Under the pieces are notes generated by a model. That model had not been told where the DNA came from. It saw only the letters and a list, made by a program, of their open reading frames with translations, and made no database searches. From contig CAUYUJ010014593.1 in assembly GCA_963575745.1 (NCBI GenBank), forward strand, positions 964,642 to 1,028,641: a stretch of 64,000 nt of DNA. Direction: 5' to 3'. Each line of letters begins with the position of its first letter. Positions within the stretch are counted from its first letter, which is position 1. The stretch comes from Prorocentrum cordatum. Taxonomy: Eukaryota; Sar; Dinophyceae; Prorocentrales; Prorocentraceae. Made by a program: the position numbers and the translations under genes. This document shows, piece by piece, positions 11,308 to 22,319 of the stretch.

Positions 11308-12240
11308 TTGGACGCAGCAGAAGCTTCCATCTTTACCCGAGTCGGAGGGATATATCGAGGACCTTTGTTATCAGTGCCAACGGCAGAGTCTCAACCAGTG
11401 GGAGACGACAGCGCAGACGACGCGCTCGCAGCCATGCAGCTCATGTTAGATGACAAGGACCTACCTTCCGGGTGGGAGTTCGACGGCAACGAAGCGAATA
11501 TCAATGACATCTACGCCGAGATCAGTACCAGGACCATGACACCGCACGAGCGAGCAGCACTCATGGATGGCAAGCGGAAGGAACTTGCGTTTATTTTCGG
11601 AAGTCAAGGTTGAGAGTTTCATAAGCCTACCTGAGACGAAGGCCCCATGCGCATCCCGAAGGCCAAGTGGGCACTGAAATGGACCAAGAACGATGACGGC
11701 ACGCCGAGGGCCAAGGCACGTCTCGCGCTACAAGGCTTTAGCGACCCAGACGCACTTGACGGCAAGGTACCGACGGCATCACCTTCAGTGTCTCGATTGG
11801 GACGTCAGTTGGCTATGTTACTGGCACTTAAGAATGGATGGAGATTGGACAGCGGACGCGGCATGCGCATTCCTACAGGGACGGCTGCAAGAACGAGCAC
11901 TCTACGCCAAAGTACCGCGAGATTCTGCAGACCTCAGGGGCATCGAACTGGACGCGCCCATGAAACTGATCATGCCGTCAAGCCGATTCGCGGACAAGTG
12001 GGCGCACCACGACGTTGGTGGTAACGTGCAGTCGACGACCTCAAGGCCAGCGGGCTCAAGCAGCACCCCCTGGACCCATGCCAGTTCGTTAGCTACGACA
12101 AAGACGGCAACTGCGACGGGTTTACCCTACTCTACGTAAACAACATGCTCGGAGGAGGAGATCGCAAGCCCGGCAGCAACTACAGCAATAGCATCGAGGC
12201 AGTGAAGAGCAAGGTTAAGCTTCAGAAGTGAATCGAGGAG
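11308..12240 (+). pseudogene. Copia reverse transcriptase remnant, catalytic site lost
   Basis: MTPHERAALMDGKRKEL and KAKWALKWTKNDDGTPRAKA with RLALQGFSDPD mark the RT N-terminal half (two frames joined near 11610-11650). DSG then AFLQGRLQERALYAKVP follow in another frame (near 11880). The catalytic YVDD box reads LYVNNMLGGGD at about 12130-12162: both Asp residues have become Asn. At least three frameshifts are needed to read through. The copy is dead. Confidence 0.65.
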
Positions 12241-12297
12241 GACAAAATGGAGCATTGCGGATCGGACCTACACCAGACCACTCACTTGGACATCTAG

Positions 12298-13130
12298 ATG
12301 CAGACCTACGCCTCCAACCTCAGACCAATCGCGGAAGACCAGAAGGACGGCAACAACGACCGACCGCTCACACCAAAGGAGGTATGCCAACTTCGAGGAC
12401 TACTTGGAGCTCTACAGTTGCCAAGTTCACAAGCATGCTCAGATGCGCCAGCCTCAGTCAGCATTCGCCGAGGGCAGCTTCCAACGGCGACGGCGGCGAC
12501 AGCAAGAGAGGTTAATACGACGCTAAGGTACTACAAGCAGAACGCGGACGTCGGTATCAATATGAAGAAGATTGGCAAGGTCAGCGACATCGTGCTCGCA
12601 GCTATGACGGACGCAGCTTGGGGAGTACGACAAGACGGATCTAGTCGAGGAGGACATGTGATTATGGCATGTCACTCGAAAGTACTTGACGGCGAGGATT
12701 CAGAGTTCTGCGTCTTTGGTTGGAAATCTTGCAAGTTGATGAGACTAGCCAGGTCATCGCTGCACGCGGAATCCCAAGCAGCGGCAGCTGGCATGGACGC
12801 ACAAGAATTTGCGAAGCGATTCTGGGCAGCCCTTATCTACCACAACGCGAACGTCAACACCGACGAGAGCACGCACTACGCAGGAGAGTCAGCACCCGCG
12901 ATCGATGCGAAGGCGCTCTACGACGCAGCCAAGAAGGAGAGAATCACCAGCTTCCAGGACAAGCGCACCGGCATCGAGGTATTGGCACTACGAGAGAGGA
13001 TGGGTGCTACACAGACGCAATGTAAGTGGGTCTCATCAGGGCGGCAGTATGCGGATGGTCTCACGAAGTTAGCAGCAGGGCAACTCGTCGCAGACAGACT
13101 TGAGCTTCACGACTTCAGCTACAGCACGAC
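12298..13130 (+). pseudogene. Copia RNase H domain
   Basis: Read in frame from 12298: LTPKEVCQLRGLLGALQ, then MTDAAWGVRQDGSSRGGHV (first Asp), SSLHAESQAAAAGMDAQEF (Glu), IDAKALYDAA (Asp) and KWVSSGRQYADGLTKLAAG (final Asp block). All four RNase H acidic positions look present in one open frame, so this is the best preserved part of the element together with the integrase. Confidence 0.7.
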
Positions 13131-13196
13131 CCTACCTACACGGCAGCCAAGAAGAACACCAAGGAGGAGCGACATGGTATCATCAAGAAGAGTAAG

Positions 13197-13775
13197 ATGG
13201 AGACGTCATCAGCCACTAAGGCGAGATCACCACTCATGCAGCCGGCGGTCTTTGCGACGTGTCGCTGCAAATCAGCGGCAACCCACGCTCCAGACTTCGA
13301 CTACCACACAGAGTACAAGTACTACTATGACGAGATCGCGAAGTGTTCGTGGTTTTCTGGCGGCATCTGGGATGCACAAACGTTTACGACGATTGGAATG
13401 GCAGTGGCAGTTCCAGCAGTGTACTCCATTTGGCGAGAGTTTATGAAGCATCGAGACGACTCCAGTGTGAAGTACCAGACTGAAACCAGCAACAAGCACC
13501 AGACGACCGAGAAAACAGCGACGACCAGCATCGACACGGAGACGACCATCCACCTCAAGAAGACGAGCAGCACCCACAAGCAGGCGCGACGGCGGACGGT
13601 CGGCGCACAGAGCATGGCCACTTGCCGGCTGCAGGGAGATCAGCGGCGACTCTGTCATGCGATGAACGGATTCAAGCGAGCAGGCGAAATTTCAGTGGAG
13701 ACGACTGAACCCAAGCAGTGGCAGGACGGCTACGATCGGACAGCAGACGACAGCCCCAAAGGCTGCAGTGAGTGA
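13197..13775 (+). pseudogene. C-terminal extension of the Copia polyprotein with a hydrophobic segment
   Basis: An open frame of 192 codons overlaps the end of the RNase H frame and continues to a stop at 13773. It contains TFTTIGMAVAVPAVYSIWREF, a possible membrane or amphipathic helix, followed by a Thr/Lys-rich tail. No family was recognised. It could be an extension of the RNase H region entered by frameshift, or a separate small reading frame. Confidence 0.35.
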
Positions 13776-14014
13776 GCCACCGCACCAGCGCCGCCTCAGA
13801 TTTGTTAGCATGCTCCGTTTTTATTGTTAGTTGTGAATTTCACATTCAGCTTGCCAGCGCAGGTTTGAATTTCACAGTGTGCTGTTTATGTACGCCCGTT
13901 TGTTTATGCAGTCTTCGGCAGCTTGCGCAGATGATGCTTAAGACGTTTAGTTGTGGAGTTTCGAATTTCACATTTCATATTGAATGGGGGGCTTCTCCCT
14001 GTTCTACTTGTTTC

Positions 14015-14235
14015 ACGGGCGTGAGATATACGCTGTGCATGTTGTGTATTGTGCAGAGCACGACTGTAGCATAGCGAGCGTACTGTTACGTTTTGGCCCA
14101 GACATTCAAGGGTCCTTGAGTCGAGTGCGCCAGCGGTGTGAAGAGATCATCAGATGTTCTTCTGGCCTTTCGTTCTTATTGTTGCCGTCAAAAACTTCGG
14201 GGGGGGGGGGGGATAAGTTCGTAGCAGGGCACCTA
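14015..14235 (+). repeat. Copia 3' LTR, distal part
   Basis: Matches the 5' LTR in two blocks (14020-14092 and about 14188-14220) separated by roughly 95 bp missing from the 5' copy. A 14-base G-run lies inside it (about 14199-14212). The left limit of the LTR is not defined; the AT-rich stretch 13800-14015 may be part of it. The right end abuts LINE-A coding sequence. Confidence 0.6.
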
Positions 14236-16100
14236 TGCCAGGAACAAAGCCAGCTGCTCTAGCTCTCTCGGCGTCCATCCTGGGCGTTCGGGCTCGGAGG
14301 AGCCCGCGCGCGACAAAGCGAGAAGACGGGGGGGCTGGCTGCGAACCAGCCGGGCGAAATACTTCAACCTGGCCACCATGGTGAGGCAGTCGAGTGAGGG
14401 CATTTGCAATTTGAGTCGCACCTCCAAGTCCGTCATCTCCACCTTCGCGGAGAAGCGGGGGTCGCCGTCGACCCGCCGCAGCACGCGCATGTATAAATTC
14501 CTGCTAGCTTCTGTAAGGTACGAGGAGACAACGCGCACACGTGCAACTTGAAGGTGAGGCGAGAGAGAACTAAACAGCGCATAGAAACAAACTTGCATTT
14601 GCCATCAACCACGGTGGACCCAAACACCTCGAGGGCAATCGGGGCGGACGCGCCCAGAGCAGAGGAGGCACGGTGCACAGCGCTCTGGATGAGCATGCCG
14701 CATGCCGAAACAAGCGTGCCGAGGTGCCTATGAGCGTCCACGTCCGGTGCGAATTGAGCACTGGCGTGGCAAGGGCGCCCTCAGGTCGCCGCCAGCTGCG
14801 CTGCGCCGCGACCGCGCCGCTGCCGCGGAGAGCGACGAGGCCCTCGGTTGTTCCTTTGCCCCACTTGACCTCCAAGTGCAACGAACCGCACGCGCCGGTA
14901 ATGATGCCGAGGAGCACGTCGACCGCCAGGGCGAGCGTCTGGGGCGATTCGGACAACAGTATGACCACCTCGTCGCCCACGAAGGTGGCGACAACGATGT
15001 CCTGTTCAGAGGCGGGCGGATCAACGTCTGCCCACAAAAAAACAGCAGGAGCGTCGGGGAGCCGAAGAGTCAAGCTCTCCTGCGCGAGACGCCACTTGAG
15101 CATGTCCAACGGCGGCGTGTGCGCTGAGTTGAACACCAGGGAACCCAGTTTGCAACCCTGCCGTCCTCTTGCGAGCGAGGAAGTCACGCGAGAACCTCCT
15201 GGGAGCTTGAACCAGGCCTGCCCATGCAGTGTGCGGGCCATCTCCGCGGCAGAGAGGTTAACCTTCCACTGATTAAACAAGTGCCCACGCTCCTCAACGT
15301 ACTCCGCGAGCCAGCGAACTGCGCACGGCGCACGCCCAGGGCCCCCGGGCGGCCGTGGCGCGCACTGGGAGGGAGGTCGCCCCGACCCAGAATCAGTTGG
15401 CGGATGACCTTGTCAAAGGCTTTCACCGGGTCCACGAACAGCAGGGATTCTGACGCTTGCCACTGGCGTGCCAGCTCCATTGTGGCGAGGACGACGTGGG
15501 CGGGGAAGTCGGTGATTCTGCCCGAGACGGCCCTGAACTGAGTGAGTGGCAGCTGGGCATTGACGGACGGCCCCAGGGCATCCTTCACGATGCTCGCCAG
15601 CCCCGCGCCAAGATGCCCCGGCTGTTGTCGCACACGCGCACGTCGCCCTTCTGTTTGTGCACGTGGGCCAGCAAGCCGCCGCACCATTGCGTCGGCTACT
15701 GGTAGGTGCGCAAGACGCGCTGGTTGACTACGGATATAAGAACGCGGCGGGCTCGCCGCCTGCCACCAGCACGTCCGCTGGAATGTCCTCCTCTCCCGCG
15801 CCTTTGTTGCGGCCCAGTTGGCGAAGGGCGGCTACCGCGGCCGTTGTGCCCACTTCGAGCAAGAGAGGGTCGCTGTGCTCGGCGGCGGGTGGCTGGCGCA
15901 GGTCTGCGACCGCGGTACATCGCCCCCTGAAGACGTCGCGAAAGCGCCCCCCCCCCCCCACCAGAAGATCTCCTCCCCAGGGGACTGGGCGAGATTGCCA
16001 CCCAGGCTGAAGACTTCGGCGCAGCGCATTTTTTAGCTGCCCAAAGGCTCGCGCGACCGCGAACTGCGTTCGCACGTCTCCCTGGGCGGCGGCATTGCGA
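14233..16100 (-). pseudogene. LINE-A reverse transcriptase, frameshifted
   Basis: Blocks in order on -: NKGAGEEDIPADVLVAGG (RT N-terminal KxxGxDxIP-like), QFRAVSGRITDFPAHVV (GRS-like), LLFVDPVKAFDKVIRQ (motif A), ARGRQGCKLGSLVFNSA (motif B), and ATFVGDEVVILLSE, where VGDE replaces the FADD catalytic box. Then comes a C-terminal stretch LKLQMPSLDCLTMVARLKYFARLVR typical of LINE ORF2. The pieces sit in three frames. The stop at 14233-14235 falls at the Copia LTR junction. Confidence 0.65.
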
Positions 16101-16689
16101 GCCTTGAGGGCCATGCTGCCCAGGAACTCCTGGCGGGCAGCGACATGTTGGCCATCCGCTGGAGCCTCAAGATCACGGCGTAGTAGGTCGCCTCGAGCTT
16201 GCGAGCGCGCGCCGAGGCGTTGAAGGAATCCATTGCGACGCCGCCGGCAACTTGAGGAGGGGCGAAGCGGATCGGCCCTCGCGAACAGCAGCGCGATCGA
16301 GTCGGAATGCCAGCAGGGCGGCCAGCCATGCGTCAGAGGTGGCGCGCGCGAACCAATGATGCCGCCGTTGGGCAGCGGCGTGGACGAGGCGACGGGTCGG
16401 CGCCACGCGCTGCACGACCTCCCACGGCGTTTCGGACAGCCAGGGCTTGCGCGGCTGGCGTCTGGCCAGTCCAAACGTCTCACGGGCACAATCGTAGACT
16501 AAGGAGTTGACCTGCTCAAGGTAGTCGTCGACACGCGGGGCCTGCGGCATTGGCGACGAGAGAACGCGCCGTTGGAAGTCGGCCACGTTGCTGGGGTTGG
16601 CCATGTAGGTCCGGTCCAGCCTCGGATGGGGGGGAGACCGAACAGCTGCACACAAGTCAGTTTGCGTCATCCGCAGAACGGCCGACACA

Positions 16690-17446
16690 GCGTCGTGGTC
16701 GCGCCACCCATTGACAGCGGGGTCCAGGTCCGAGTGCACCTCGACATCGGAGACCCACTCCTGGTGGCTCTGCCGCGCCAGAAGATAATCGATTCGGTGA
16801 TGCGCCCCCTTCGTGGAATGCCACGTCGGAGAGCTACCAGTGAAGGTGTTGACGACGAGGTGGAGCTACTCGGCGAAGCCCCGCATGGACTCGCCGCCCT
16901 CGTTCTCTGCGACAGCGCCCGCCGCGCCGATGGCCGACGGGGGGGGCGCGGCGCCAGCGCGTCAACGTGCCTTGAGCTCCAGGCAGGTGGGCGCGGGCTT
17001 TGACCAGAACGCGAGACGGTCGCCCCGCGTCGCTGCGGATGCGCGGGCGCGCGCAGAGATCCAGACACATGCGCGGCACGGTGCTTAGACACGGCGACTG
17101 CGAAGAGGGTCCTGGGGAAAACAACGCGCCATTGAAGCGCATGGTGGCCGAGGTCGCGACCTAGCCAAGGTTGCGCTCCAAGGCTGCCCCCCTCCTCCGC
17201 GGCAGAGGCGAGCATGGCACAGTAGACGTCGCCCCGTCGAGGAGACTTCGCAGCGCGGGCACTCCAGCCCTTCGGAACTGCTGCTCGAGGAGCTGGACCT
17301 GGCTGTTCATCGGGGCCAGGGTGGCGCACGCGCACCTGCGCGCGTCCTGCCGCGGCTGCAGAGTCGGGGCGCTGGCGGCGGCAATCCCGCAGACGGCGAC
17401 CGACGCGCCGGGCGGCGCCACAGCTTGACCGGGATGGCGGAGCCAC
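16690..17446 (-). pseudogene. LINE-A AP-type endonuclease remnant
   Basis: Near 16700-16810 one minus-strand frame reads HHRIDYLLAR and then HSDLDPAVNGWRDHDAV, matching the RIDY and SDH-type C-terminal motifs of APE endonucleases in LINE ORF2. The N-terminal part (17446-16830) is present as open sequence but its catalytic motifs were not recognised, so it is either badly decayed or in changing frames. Confidence 0.5.
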
Positions 17447-19179
17447 GCGGCGGCGCCACGTCGGGAGTCGCCAACATAATTAGGCGGCGATCGATGAGCA
17501 GGATCGGCGCGACGGCGCCTGACAGACCCCCACCATTCCGCTCGCGCGCGGCGACGGGCCGATCGCGGAAGGCGAGGAGGCGTAGATGAGGAAGCGGCGG
17601 CGTCATCGTCGCCGCAACTGGTGGCCGTGGGCGCCGCCACATGCTGGCCCAACAGCGTCTGCGGCGGCGCTGTCGCAACGGCAGCGGCGGCGTCGTCGTC
17701 GCAACGGCGTCGGCCCTGGCGCTGTCGCAACGTCGACGGCGACAACGGCGTCGCAGCGGCGTCGACGTCGACGTGCCAGGCAGGGCACACTTCACGCTGG
17801 ATCGCCCAACCTGCATGGGCGAAGCGGCGAAGACCACAGGTTATGCAGGCGTCGGAGCCGCCGAACTGCACGGTGCACTCCTGTGGCGCTGCTGCCAGGC
17901 ACGGCTGCCGTTCGCCACCTCGCGGCAAGCCGCCCAGCCACGCATGTCCTAGCAGGGGTTGGCAACGGCGTGCGTCGGGGGGTGCGACGGCGCAGCCGGC
18001 CCGGCCGCAGCTGCGGCTGACGGTGCCAGCGGCGAGGCAGCAGCAGCAGCCAGCGATCCGGACAGTCGCGCAGGGCCGAAGAAGTGTTCCAGGTGGGACT
18101 AGATTTTCTGCTTCTCTCGCAACCGCATGTCCGGTGCGTGGACCTCCGAAGTCGCCGAGGGGCGCTTGATGGGCTGCTTCCCGTTCAGCCGCCTCGGTGG
18201 CATTGGCAGCCTGCGTCGCAGCGTCGGCAGCGTGGGGCGTCGCTTGGAAGCGAGCGAGCAAGGCCTCCGACTCGCGCTGCGCCTCGTCGCCGACGGAAGG
18301 ATCCACGCTGGTAAAAGAGCGCGCCTGTTCGACCGCAGCGGCGAGCTGCTCGCCACGAGCGGCGAGTGGGTGTTCGACGGGGGGGGGGGCGTCGGAGCTG
18401 ACGGCGGCCTCGAGCTCCGCCAGCTGCGCCGTCGAGGTCTTCTGCCCCTCGATCGCCGCCGCGAGCGCCGACTGATTGCCTGCTCGGCTTGCTCGCGGCG
18501 TTTCCGGAATCGCTCGAGGGCCGCGCGAGCGCCGTCCAGCCGTTGTCCGATAGGACGCAGTGCCTGGGGTTCGTCCTGCTTCTCGGCCAGGTGACCCTCG
18601 AGCTCGGCCTTGGCAGCGGGCATCAATGGCGAAATCATGGGCGCCAGCGCCGTCTCCAAATCTTTGATATCCGCGAGCAGCGAAGATCGCGAAGGAGGCG
18701 TCGAGCGTTGAGGGAGTTACTGCTGGCGTCGTCGGCGCGGGAGGGCCCGGCTTGGGAGCGCCCGGGGGGCCCGCAGGCAGCTGGTGGGCCGACGGCGCAG
18801 GCGACAGCGGCGGCGCAGGCGGCGTGGCCGCTGCAGGCGCAGCTGCAACAGTCGCCAGCTGTTGCGCCACAGGATTGTTGGAGACAGGCTTGCGAGTCTC
18901 CGAGGTATGCTGCGGCGCGTCCTGATTCAGACATCCGAGCAGGTGCGTTTCATGCAGCAGGTGCCACAGGCCGTCTTCGCGCGGTTCGTGCTGGAGCAAC
19001 CCCGGCACGCCCACAGACGCTTCTCGGGAAGAGACTGCGCCGACAGCGTCGTTCCGATCCAGTGCCACTTGCCGGAGGGATCCTGCTTTCACTCCTCGGA
19101 GTGGAGCCGCGACGGCGACTGCCACTGCCCAGCTCCATGACCACCAGCGCGCCCTGGCGCGCTCCATGCCGGCTGGCAT
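17161..19179 (-). pseudogene. LINE-A ORF1-like region
   Basis: A 672-codon open frame on -. Parts look coding in this frame (ALAAAIEGQKTSTAQLAELEAAVSS and ALLARFQATPHAADAATQ, Ala/Glu-rich coiled coil) and parts in another (KAELEGHLAEKQDEPQALRP, 18659-18480), so it is a patchwork with frameshifts. A Cys-rich stretch ACITCGLRRFAHAGW follows. Position between the SL and the endonuclease makes an ORF1 the likely origin. No known ORF1p domain was identified, and the uninterrupted length partly reflects high GC. Confidence 0.4.
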
Positions 19180-19449
19180 GGGTATGGAGGTTGACGGAAC
19201 AGTCGAGCGAAAGAAGAAGCCGCGCGCGGGCGCGGCTGGACCAGGGTGTTACACCCAACATTTGTTGCATCGCTGCGCGGCGAAAGCGTAAAACTGTGCG
19301 CCGGCCGAAAGCATTACAGGACAGCAACACCGTGACACATGATGCAGCCATCTCTGACCACCGTCGGGGGACGCGGTGGGCTCGGTCCCGATTGCTTGGT
19401 AGTTTCTCAGTGAAGATTTACAATCAATTCAAGGGCCACTCCTCGGGCG

Positions 19450-19485
19450 CTTGAGCCAAGAGGGCTTGGGCCAAAATGGCTACGG
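19450..19485 (-). other. dinoflagellate spliced leader plus partial relict SL in tandem
   Basis: On -, 19485 to 19465 matches the dinoflagellate SL with one change (GGCCCAAG for GGCTCAAG). Directly after it 19464 to 19450 reads CCCTCTTGGCTCAAG, the last 15 bases of another SL with two changes. An SL followed by a truncated SL is the known mark of repeated trans-splicing and reinsertion of processed cDNA in dinoflagellates. No GT donor follows, so it is not an SL-RNA gene. Confidence 0.85.
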
Positions 19486-19486
19486 A

Positions 19487-19865
19487 GCGAGGTCTCATAA
19501 TCTGAATCTGCCAGTGGTGCATATTATGCTGACCCCCCCCCAGCATCCCTCGAAAGTGGCGACACTTTTGCAGTTCGCAGCCCCCCAGGGATGGCGAGGT
19601 CTTCTCTGAACCCGCGCCTGGTACTCAGTTTGCGCCTCCCCCCACAGCAACCTTCGAAAGTGGCAACAGTGTCGCGGTTGCCCCCCGAGGAGTGGCGAGG
19701 TCACGTAGGACGGCGAGGGCGGAGCCAGGCTGGCAGGCAGGAGAGGCAGGCTGGCAGGCAGAGCAGGAGATGAGAAGGTGAGAGGCAGGAGGGAGGACAG
19801 GAGGGAGGCGGGAGGACGAGGACGCGACCCCAGTGCTCTATTCAGAACCAAACGCAGGAGGGTCG
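19487..19865 (+). repeat. R1 array, right part, with tail
   Basis: R1 sequence resumes at GCGAGGTCT, followed by about two units (cores near 19552 and 19652), then a GGCAGGAGG-rich stretch and a tail near 19831-19864 reading GTGCTCTATTCAGAACCA then AACGCAGGAGG. The same order is repeated in inverse at 42961-43150. The tail resembles the CE1 tail. Confidence 0.65.
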
Positions 19866-20394
19866 GGGAAAATCAGCCGAATGGGAAGGGATGGGCGGGA
19901 GGGATAGGATGTCTGATATTGCGTGAACGCACCTAGCTTGCCCTCGCCCCTCTCTCCTTCCTCCTCCCTCCTCCCGCCCGCCCTCCTCCCCCCCGCCCTC
20001 CTCCCCCTCCCCCACCCTCCGCCCCCCCCACTCCTACCTCCTTCCGCCCGTCCTCCTCCCCGCGACACCGTCCGCTTCAGCTCGGCAATTCGATTTTTCA
20101 CCGCGTGGCCTTAGCGCCCAGGGACGGCATGGGGGGAGGTAGAGCGTCATCACCGCCGCCGTTAATCGTTCTCCGATTCTCTGGAGGCTGGCTCGCTGGA
20201 TCGCGCTAGATAGATCCCCCCGCCCACCCCGAGTGCGCCGCAGCGGTCCTCCTGCGGCCGCAGGTCGAAAACGGGCTGCGCTGAACGTGCGGGCGGGCGG
20301 CAAGTAGGGCAAGTGGGGCGGGGCCAGACATCGCGGCGCTCCTTTGTGCGGAAGCGCCTCGCCGCGGAGGGCGTCGCCACCGCCGCCGCCAGCG
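19866..20394. other. unassigned, pyrimidine-rich
   Basis: A CCT-rich tract (about 19940-20060) followed by GC-rich DNA without a recognisable gene or repeat. Confidence 0.4.
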
Positions 20395-20475
20395 GCGTTG
20401 TCGTCGTCGTCGTCGTCAGCGTCAGCGTCAGCGTCAAGGTCAGCGTCAGCGTCAGCGTCGTCGCCGACGCCGCCG
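20395..20475 (+). repeat. GTC trinucleotide and AGCGTC hexanucleotide repeat
   Basis: A short (GTC)n run passes into a (AGCGTC)n run. The open frames over it (poly-Asp, poly-Val or Ser-rich) are compositional. Confidence 0.7.
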
Positions 20476-21654
20476 CTGCCGCTGCCGACGACGCCGACGA
20501 CCACGACGACCACAGCGACTCTGTCGGCGCCGCCGCCCCGCGGGCGGCTGAGGTTGCAGTCGTCTTCGTCGTCGCCAACATCGTCGTCGTCCTCTTCATT
20601 CTGCTCCGCCTCGTCGGGGCCCAGAGGTTCAAAAGCATTCAAAACTGACGCTACCACGTCATAGCGGGCGTTGTTGTGCTTTTGTGGTGGGGGGCGCTCT
20701 TCATCCGTTCATTCTAGGGGTTTTCAGGAGGGCGAGCTTCCGGGAGGGTGGGTAGGGAGGGCCAGGGGGGGAGGGATTGTTCCCATGAGGTGAAGGGGAG
20801 ACGTTCCGGTATCGCAACTCCTGTCTTTGCCCTCTTCCTCCCCTTCTACTTGTGCGAGGAAAGTGCCTGGCTGCACTGGAGGTGCGCGGGACGGGGGGTG
20901 GGGGCGAGAAGAGAGCAGGGAAAGGGCGGGTAAGTGATAGCGGAGAGGAGGATCTGGAGGAGGAGGATGAGGAGGAGGAGAAGGACGAGGAGGAGGACCT
21001 ACAGTACCTGGCGGGCGCTTATTTTTTTCTCCACTCGTCGCCGCCTGTTTGTCCACAGTTGTCCGCGGCACCCGCCAGGTACTCCCCGCGCGCCGAGTCG
21101 GGTTTGTACCCTTTTCCTGCACATCATCTTCACGATCGCCACAGCTTTTGCTCAGGTCGGACTAACGCAAACGAGGAGGAGGAGGAGGAGGAGGAGGAGG
21201 AGAAGGGAGGGAGGGGGAAAATGATGGGAGAGGGGAATGGCCAGAGGGGAGGGCGAGCGGAAGGGGCGATTGCGAAAAGGGAACGGCCGGGCGTTGGCGT
21301 GACCTACGAACTTGCCGCACTGGCGCCGCATGCCTTGCGCGCGGCCCCCGAACAAAGAAAACTCCCCGAGGCCCTCTTCCAGAGGAGGGGGATCGAGGTT
21401 CGAGGATCGGGGTGTCCAGGCTTTTGTTTCAGGACGCCCGCAGGGGCCTGCGTGAGCCTACGGAGGTCCCGGGGCGGAGGCCGAAACCTCCAGACCCAGG
21501 GGGCCCTGGAAGCCCCGATGCGTTTGTGGGTGTTTGTGCGGATTGTGGGCACGATTCCGCTCGCACGGCGTTGCTTGTACGAAGGACACGGGCCGCGCAA
21601 ATTTGCGGAATCCGACGCGCACGTGTGTTTGTGTATAGCGATAAATATACATAG
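20476..21654. other. unassigned DNA with GAG-rich patches
   Basis: Contains short GAG/GGA runs (about 20945-20990 and 21170-21205) and no recognisable domain. The 415-codon frame from 20852 runs into the CATA microsatellite and is not credible. Confidence 0.4.
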
Positions 21655-21856
21655 GTACATACATACATACATACATACATACATACATACATACATACAT
21701 GCATGCATGCATGCATACATACATACATACATACATACGTACATACACGCATGCATACATGCATACATACATGCATGCATACATACATACATACATACAC
21801 ATACATGCATGCATACAGACGTACATACATACATACATACATACATACATGCATAC

Positions 21857-21910
<54 letters not shown>

Positions 21911-22190
21911 GTACATGTACATATACATACATATATATATATACATACATACATACATACATACAGACATACATACATACATACAAACAAACATACATAC
22001 AAACATACATACATACATACAAACGTACATACGTACGTACATACGCACACATGTACATACGTATATACACATATCAATACATCATACATCCATACATAAA
22101 TACATGCATACCTGCATGCATATACATACACACGTTTATTTATTTATGTATATATATACACACATGTGTTTCTGTGTATATATATGCACA
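21655..22190 (+). repeat. (CATA)n/(ATAC)n microsatellite with TA-rich interior
   Basis: More than 500 bp of imperfect CATA with CATG, CATACG and (CATATA) variants. All six frames stay partly open, giving His/Tyr/Ile-rich or Cys/Met/Tyr-rich artefacts. Confidence 0.9.
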
Positions 22191-22319
22191 CAACGTACGG
22201 ATACATAATGGCCGTTGGCCCATCCCGCCGCCGTGCTTGGGTTGTGGGTATAAAGCTTGTCGGATGTTTTGTTTGGGATTTCGTGGGAGGCTGTTTATTT
22301 TCTGTGGTCTTTGTGAGGC

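Larger units (their letters stand above)
6449..14235 (+). mobile_element. Ty1/Copia LTR retrotransposon, degenerate
   Basis: A pair of direct repeats (6451-6526 and 14020-14092) about 7.57 kb apart marks the LTRs. Between them, in Copia order, lie gag with a zinc-knuckle remnant, protease, an extra methyltransferase-like segment, integrase, a variable linker, reverse transcriptase and RNase H. Copia order (integrase before RT) separates it from Gypsy. Frameshifts and stops break the polyprotein many times. The 5' LTR is short or diverged relative to the 3' one, so the exact outer ends are uncertain. Confidence 0.8.
14233..19486 (-). mobile_element. LINE-A, non-LTR retrotransposon with SL at its 5' end (5' part)
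   Basis: Read leftward from 19486: spliced leader, a second partial SL, 5' UTR, an ORF1-like region with coiled-coil character, AP-endonuclease C-terminal motifs and a reverse transcriptase, all frameshifted. The right junction is a 9-bp GCGAGGTCT inside an R1 unit (19487-19495), repeated at 5820-5828 on the far side of the Copia element. It therefore seems to be one LINE of about 5.9 kb interrupted by Copia. The R1 array is tandem, so the 9-bp match alone is weak; the mid-unit continuity is the stronger point. Confidence 0.7.

Noticed and set aside
20034-20657. Asp-rich acidic protein on the minus strand
   Set aside because: The acidic run is the translation of GTC and AGCGTC repeats; the rest has no domain.
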